From JAUCQB01 sp964586235 (GTDB lineage: Bacteria > Planctomycetota > Phycisphaerae > UBA1845 > PWPN01), in contig CAZPIO010000013.1 in the NCBI GenBank assembly GCA_964586235.1, positions 1 to 64,000 on the forward strand: a stretch of DNA of 64,000 bases. The letters are read 5' to 3'. This document shows, piece by piece, positions 59,887 to 64,000 of the stretch; the first letter of the stretch is position 1; every line of letters starts with the position of its first letter. The notes under the pieces were generated by a model that saw nothing but the letters and a program-made list of their open reading frames with translations, ran no database searches and was not told where the DNA came from. The position numbers were made by a program, and so were the translations under genes.

Positions 59887-61656
59887 ATGGTGATGACTGA
59901 TCATCCATCCTCGGCCGGCACCGCCGGCGACACCGTGCCGGACGCCCGGAGTGCCGCATCGCCAGGATGGGCCGACCGGACGATGGGCGGCTGGCGGTGG
60001 CGAATCCGGACCGACTGGCTGGCATTCATTGAATCGGCCGACGCCCCCCGTTGGCTCGCCCTGCGGCACGACGCCCGCGCCGAACTCGTCAAAACCAACT
60101 CGCTGCGGGATGTCTTCCGCGTCACCACGGACAAAGGGGTTCTATTCGCCAAGATCGCCAGGCCGGCAACGCACTGGGACCGTTTGCGGCGGCTCGTGCT
60201 GGGGCCGGACTGCCTGCGCGAGTGGCGAGCCGCCGATTATGCCCGGCAGCACGGCATCGCGACCGTCGACCCCGTGGCCGCCGCGTGGGCGCCTGCCCGG
60301 GGAAAAGAGTCCGCCAGCATTCTAATCACTCTCGAAGCACCCGACGCCCGCCCGCTGGACGAATACTGGCGCGAGCGAAAGCCGCCTGAGACCGGGTCTC
60401 GAGCCGAGACGAATCGGCTCATCGATGCGGTTGCCAAGCTTCTCGCCTGCGCCCATCACAACAGCTTCGTCCACACCGACCTGCACGCCGGCAACATCCT
60501 CGTCAGCCGAGCATCGGACGGTGGTTTCAGCGTGCGCTTCGTCGACTTGCAGGCGGTGTCGATCGGCCGACAAGTCGGCGAAAAGCGGGCAACCCGCAAT
60601 CTGGCCTGTTTCGGCCACTGGTTCCGCACGAACGCCTCGCTGTCCAAGCGGGTCCGCTTCCTCGATCTCTACCTGGCCTGGCGCGACCGTCTTCAACCGG
60701 GTCTGAGTCTTGTCCGAGACCGCCGCAGATTGCTTCGGCAGCTCGATCTCGCCGCGCAGGCTCACGCCGCCGCCCTCGCCGCCAAGCGCGACCGCCAGGC
60801 GCTTCGCAACGGCCGGCGATTTGGCATACTCCGTATGGAGCACGATACCACAGCCCACGTATTCCTCTGGGCCAGGCAAGCCGCACCCGGGTCCGCGATC
60901 CCCAAGGCGCCTCTGACCCTCCAGTGGTGGCGTAAGTGGCTGACATCGAGGATGGATTTCTTCTCGCGGGCGCAAAACACCGCCTTGGGAGGCGATGATG
61001 GACGCCTGCGGGGTTCATTTGTTCTGGAACTCGAAACCGGCGAATCCATCGCGGTGGTCTTCCGCCACTACCGCCCGCCCCTCGGCAAACGACTCAAGTA
61101 TGTTTTGTTCTCGTCTCCTGAGATGCAGCTCTGGAAAACCGGAAATGCCCTGCTCAACCGTGGCATCCCGGCCGCACGCCCCTTGGCCGTCTGCGAGAGG
61201 CGTTTCTGCGGCTTGCTTCGGTACGCTCTCATCTTCATCGAGAACCCGAGGGGAAAGCCGCCGGATGACTTCATCGACGCGCAGATGAAGGAGTTGCCGC
61301 CCAGCAAGCGGTATCGCGCCATGGTCAGCATCGCACACCAGATCGCCACCCTCTTCCGCAAGCTCGACCAGGAAGGCTTCGTTTGCGACAACCTGAACAC
61401 GCAGGACCTGGCCATATGCGACAGTCCGGCTTCGGACGAGACGCCGATCGTGGTCTTGGCCGACTATCCAAACCTCCGCCGAGTCTCTTCTCGCACCCCG
61501 CTGGCGAACCTTCGCGCACTGAGGCAACTCAGCGAAGGCTTACAAGAGGTCCCCGAAGTCAGTCGAACCGATCGGCTGCGAGTGCTCAAGCAGTACCTCA
61601 ACCGCATCGGCCGGCCGGCAGCCGACTGGAAGCACGTGTGGCGGGAACTGGCGTAG
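59887..61656 (+). CDS. Two-domain LPS kinase-like protein (Kdo/WaaP family), second domain degenerate
   Basis: 589 residues from ATG 59887; GTG 59854 would overlap pyrC by 20 nt. The first domain (about 20-230) is a WaaP/Kdo-kinase-type fold with Lys in 'GVLFAKIARP' (residue 89), catalytic 'FVHTDLHAGNILV' (Asp 198) and metal Asp in 'FVDLQ' (residue 220). The second (about 350-589) aligns with it but has Arg for the Lys ('VVFRHYRP'), Asn for the catalytic Asp and Asp for the metal Asn in 'CDNLNTQDLAI'. Such kinases phosphorylate heptose or Kdo in LPS core. The second domain is probably a pseudokinase. Confidence 0.85.
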   Translation: MVMTDHPSSAGTAGDTVPDARSAASPGWADRTMGGWRWRIRTDWLAFIESADAPRWLALRHDARAELVKTNSLRDVFRVTTDKGVLFAKIARPATHWDRLRRLVLGPDCLREWRAADYARQHGIATVDPVAAAWAPARGKESASILITLEAPDARPLDEYWRERKPPETGSRAETNRLIDAVAKLLACAHHNSFVHTDLHAGNILVSRASDGGFSVRFVDLQAVSIGRQVGEKRATRNLACFGHWFRTNASLSKRVRFLDLYLAWRDRLQPGLSLVRDRRRLLRQLDLAAQAHAAALAAKRDRQALRNGRRFGILRMEHDTTAHVFLWARQAAPGSAIPKAPLTLQWWRKWLTSRMDFFSRAQNTALGGDDGRLRGSFVLELETGESIAVVFRHYRPPLGKRLKYVLFSSPEMQLWKTGNALLNRGIPAARPLAVCERRFCGLLRYALIFIENPRGKPPDDFIDAQMKELPPSKRYRAMVSIAHQIATLFRKLDQEGFVCDNLNTQDLAICDSPASDETPIVVLADYPNLRRVSSRTPLANLRALRQLSEGLQEVPEVSRTDRLRVLKQYLNRIGRPAADWKHVWRELA

Positions 61657-61680
61657 GGTCCGCGCTCGCGGACCGCGGTG

Positions 61681-61764
61681 AGGGTTCGGGTTCAGGGTTC
61701 AGGGTTCAGTCCGATGGTCCGCCGGGGCGGGGCCTACTGTCTTCTGTCTCCTGTCTTCTGTCTC
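61681..61764. repeat. TTCAGGG heptamer and 14-mer tandem repeats
   Basis: Positions 61681-61709 hold GGGTTC(A/G) heptamers, the inverted counterpart of 6893-6919. Positions 61737-61764 hold two exact copies of CTGTCTTCTGTCTC. Both lie between the convergent kinase and RDD genes. Confidence 0.7.
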
Positions 61765-61774
61765 CCCGTATTCA

Positions 61775-63535
61775 TTATTCTTTCTCTTCTTCCTCTTCCT
61801 CCTCCTCCGACGGCAGCTCGCCCTCGATCACCAGTGTCCGGGCAAGCAGGTCCCCGATCCGCTGGCGGTACGGGGTGAAGAAGATGATCGCCAGGAAAAA
61901 CAGCATCGCGGGCTCGAGTTCGATCATCCGCGTGGCGTTGCGGGCGATGATCTGCAGGGGCGTCGGCTCGCGAAGCGATTCGCCCGCCACCCGGCAGCCC
62001 ATCAACCGCTTGCCCGGGGTAAACCCCCACATCAACTCGAATAGGAGGCAATAAGTGGTGTACATCGCCCGAAACACCAGGTCCGCCCAGAACAGGGTCG
62101 TCGGCACGGCGAGGTTCTTCAACTGCTCGGGCGACCCCAGCGCGTGGTAAAAGTCGTCGCTGAACTCCCGGAGCGGCTTGTACCACCACCAGGTCACCAG
62201 CACCAGCGCGGGCAGCATGTCAACGAGCGCCCCGCCCAGCCGCTGCCTGACGTTCGCCACCCTCACGCTCTCGGGAAGCGAGAGCGGCGATAACAGCGCC
62301 TGGTTGCGGCGCCGGAAGACCAGCACGAAGACGCCCATCAGCACCGCCAGGATGACCACGTCCACCAGGCCGCGGCCCGAACGAGGTCTGCCCTCGGTCT
62401 GCCGGGCGGGGACGCTGACAAACGGCCTGACGACCCGGCCGTCTTTCAGCGACCACAGGCCGACTTCCGCCTGCCGTCCCGTGGATCGGACCACGGCGAG
62501 CGAATCCTGGAACACCGTCACCACCGAACCGGCCGGCACATCCAGCGGCTTGCCGGCCTCGTCGAGCGGTGAAGGCACGGGACCCCACTGCGGCTGGCCC
62601 AGCTGGCTCCACTCCGCGTGCATGCCCCACACCCAGCATCTCAACCCGTCCGCGGCGACAGGCTGGCGGATCAGGGCGGCGAACACCACCCCGTCGTTGC
62701 CGGCCATCGCAAAGCCGGCCGCCGGTGGTCCCGGCAGTTCCAAAGGCTGGCAATCATGCCAGCGGCCATCGGCCTGCCAGGAGGAACGAATCGTGCCGAC
62801 CTTCGCATCCGGCTGCCAAATCACGATTTGTCGATTCCCCGAAGCGCAAAGCCACACAGGGCCGCTGGCCGAGAAATCCGCGGGGGCAGGAAAACCCGGC
62901 TGCCAGTTGACGCCGTCATATTGCACCAGATGGTAGCTGCCGAACGGACGGGATGTCGGCTCAGACGGCCAGACGCCCGAAGGTCCCTGGCCCTCCGCGG
63001 CCGTCGAAACGGTCTCGGCCGCCGGCCTGGTTGTCCCGGGCTTCTGCACTGCACGCCAGGCGGCCTCAACCCGGTCGGCCGTCTGATCCCCGACCAGGGC
63101 CCACAGAACCGGCGGCGATGCCTTCGAATCGCTGCCGATCGCCAGAGGCATGGCCGAATCCGGCAGCCGTATCTGGCGCGAATCGACGGATTTCGAATAG
63201 CTGTAGTGAACACCGTCGCTGTAGAACACGTGGAGCTTGTCACCAACCGACGCTACCATCGCGATCCGCCCAACCTGGGGCCTGAACGAGGCCGCGCGCG
63301 GCGAATCAGCCGGCTTGTCCAGAAAGGAGAACCATTGGATCAGTTGGGGCGGCGCTTTGTCGCCCGGTTCGAGGATGCCCGTCACAAACCAGAGGATCTG
63401 CCGGCCGCCGGCAACGTTCAACTGCTCGATCGCACGCTCTTCCGCGGTAGCCATCCCCGCAGTCGCGATGGCGAACACCGCGAACAGGACCGCGGCACCC
63501 GCAATTGGCGATCGAACTGCTGATCCGCTGGTCAT
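61775..63535 (-). CDS. RDD-family membrane protein with large secreted N-terminal region
   Basis: 586 residues. A signal peptide (1-31) is followed by about 380 residues of beta-rich periplasmic sequence that looks like a propeller ('VASVGDKLHVFYSDGVHYSY', 'VVTVFQDSLAVVRST'). Then a membrane segment near 405 and an RDD domain with three more segments ('QRLGGALVDMLPALVLV', 'GFTPGKRLMGCRV'). The tail is nine consecutive acidic residues with one Lys. RDD proteins may act as ion or solute transporters; the role is uncertain. The ATG overlaps the upstream stop in ATGA. Confidence 0.82.
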   Translation of the reverse strand: MTSGSAVRSPIAGAAVLFAVFAIATAGMATAEERAIEQLNVAGGRQILWFVTGILEPGDKAPPQLIQWFSFLDKPADSPRAASFRPQVGRIAMVASVGDKLHVFYSDGVHYSYSKSVDSRQIRLPDSAMPLAIGSDSKASPPVLWALVGDQTADRVEAAWRAVQKPGTTRPAAETVSTAAEGQGPSGVWPSEPTSRPFGSYHLVQYDGVNWQPGFPAPADFSASGPVWLCASGNRQIVIWQPDAKVGTIRSSWQADGRWHDCQPLELPGPPAAGFAMAGNDGVVFAALIRQPVAADGLRCWVWGMHAEWSQLGQPQWGPVPSPLDEAGKPLDVPAGSVVTVFQDSLAVVRSTGRQAEVGLWSLKDGRVVRPFVSVPARQTEGRPRSGRGLVDVVILAVLMGVFVLVFRRRNQALLSPLSLPESVRVANVRQRLGGALVDMLPALVLVTWWWYKPLREFSDDFYHALGSPEQLKNLAVPTTLFWADLVFRAMYTTYCLLFELMWGFTPGKRLMGCRVAGESLREPTPLQIIARNATRMIELEPAMLFFLAIIFFTPYRQRIGDLLARTLVIEGELPSEEEEEEEEKE

Positions 63536-64000
63536 GGTTTCACCGAACCCGGCCGCGTCGTGGGCATGGACGACGGCAAAGTGGCCGGCCCGCTTGACGG
63601 CCGCGGGAAGGGTCGCCAGCCATCCACGCGCCGCACGTGGCTGAGGTTGCGGTCGCCCCGCTGCATGGGCGAGATGAAATAGCTTTCCACGCCGGCCTGC
63701 TCATATCGCTTCATCTCGGAGAACTGCAGTGTCATCTGGTTCTCGTTCTCCAGTGACCTCATCTCGATCCGGCGGGGAGCCAGAACCTCGCTGCCCTCGA
63801 CCTTGCGATAGTCCGAAAGCCCGACCAGCATGGTCGGCACGCCGTCGCGATTGAAGTAGCGGACCGAGTCGATCAGGTACGGCGGGCGCCGTCCCACGTC
63901 CATGACCTTGGTGATGTACGATTGGCCGGTCTCGTCGACGTCCAGGAAGACAAGCTGATATTCCGCCTCCACCACCCACAGTACGGGCCCGCGCGGCCCA
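63532..64000 (-). CDS. LolA-like outer-membrane lipoprotein-sorting domain protein, C-terminal part
   Basis: At least 155 residues, continuing beyond the window end without a start. The beta-rich sequence 'VLWVVEAEYQLVFLDVDE', 'PPYLIDSVRYFNRDGVPTM' and 'RRIEMRSLENENQMTLQFSE' resembles the half-barrel LolA/LolB-type domain described as outer-membrane lipoprotein-sorting protein. The last 30 residues are Pro/Ser/Arg-rich. It overlaps the RDD gene by 4 nt, so the two are coupled. Confidence 0.65.
   Translation of the reverse strand, partial: GPRGPVLWVVEAEYQLVFLDVDETGQSYITKVMDVGRRPPYLIDSVRYFNRDGVPTMLVGLSDYRKVEGSEVLAPRRIEMRSLENENQMTLQFSEMKRYEQAGVESYFISPMQRGDRNLSHVRRVDGWRPFPRPSSGPATLPSSMPTTRPGSVKP

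Overview
The window is GC-rich bacterial chromosome. The best match is a planctomycete, probably of the Phycisphaerae type. The evidence is indirect: a pilin with the 'LLPALARARE' style N-terminus, an alkaline phosphatase with a dockerin-like EF-hand tail of the type common in that class, a Gram-negative envelope (lipid A acyltransferase, LPS-kinase-like protein, LolA-like protein), a meso-diaminopimelate-type MurE, several sugar hydrolases, and many palindromic or tandem intergenic repeats. No rRNA, tRNA, CRISPR array, phage or transposase gene was recognised.

Positions 1-18.3 kb hold a division and cell wall (dcw) cluster read on the minus strand: mraZ, rsmH, a LysM membrane protein, ftsL-like, a class B PBP (ftsI), murE, murF, mraY, ftsW, murG, murC, murB and the start of ddl. 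Together these make the peptidoglycan precursor (MurE/MurF/MurC/MurB/Ddl), move it to lipid (MraY, MurG) and polymerise and cross-link it at the septum (FtsW, PBP). Where murD usually lies, between mraY and ftsW, there is instead a glycine-rich RRM protein with its own terminator and an oppositely oriented secreted alpha/beta hydrolase. No murD is present in the window.

From 18.3 to 20 kb the DNA is mostly non-coding, with one probable small gene and two strong inverted repeats. From 20 to 33 kb lie a DUF6941-like protein, a cation diffusion transporter, a large secreted TIM-barrel glycosidase-like protein, a secreted alkaline phosphatase with dockerin-like tail, protoporphyrinogen oxidase, a thioredoxin protein with repeated carboxypeptidase-regulatory-like domains, and a sodium/solute symporter. 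From 33 to 42.6 kb is a carbohydrate region: a DUF5009/NagX-like membrane protein, a ceramidase-like protein, an SDR dehydrogenase, a DapA-family aldolase, a divergently read GH78 alpha-L-rhamnosidase and an SLC13/ArsB-type permease.

At 42.7-43.6 kb a 76-residue protein overlaps out of frame with a nucleotidyltransferase that starts on TTG. A strong promoter lies directly before the small ORF, so its mRNA may be leaderless. This compact cassette resembles an AbiEii/MNT-type toxin-antitoxin arrangement and is the best candidate here for an undescribed small system. It is followed by an LpxL-type acyltransferase and a thioredoxin.

From 45.1 to 50.1 kb a tightly overlapping minus-strand operon encodes a minimal type II secretion/type IV pilus-like machine: a short GspE, two GspF proteins of which one lacks the usual N-terminal domain, and three pseudopilin-like proteins. 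Divergent from it are an ECF sigma factor overlapping its zinc-finger anti-sigma gene, then DUF167 and a pilin-like protein. The last part (52.8-64 kb) has a SUKH-domain protein, a 2-hydroxyacid dehydrogenase, two secreted hydrolases, dihydroorotase, a protein with one intact and one degenerate WaaP-like kinase domain, an RDD membrane protein and a LolA-like protein cut by the window end.
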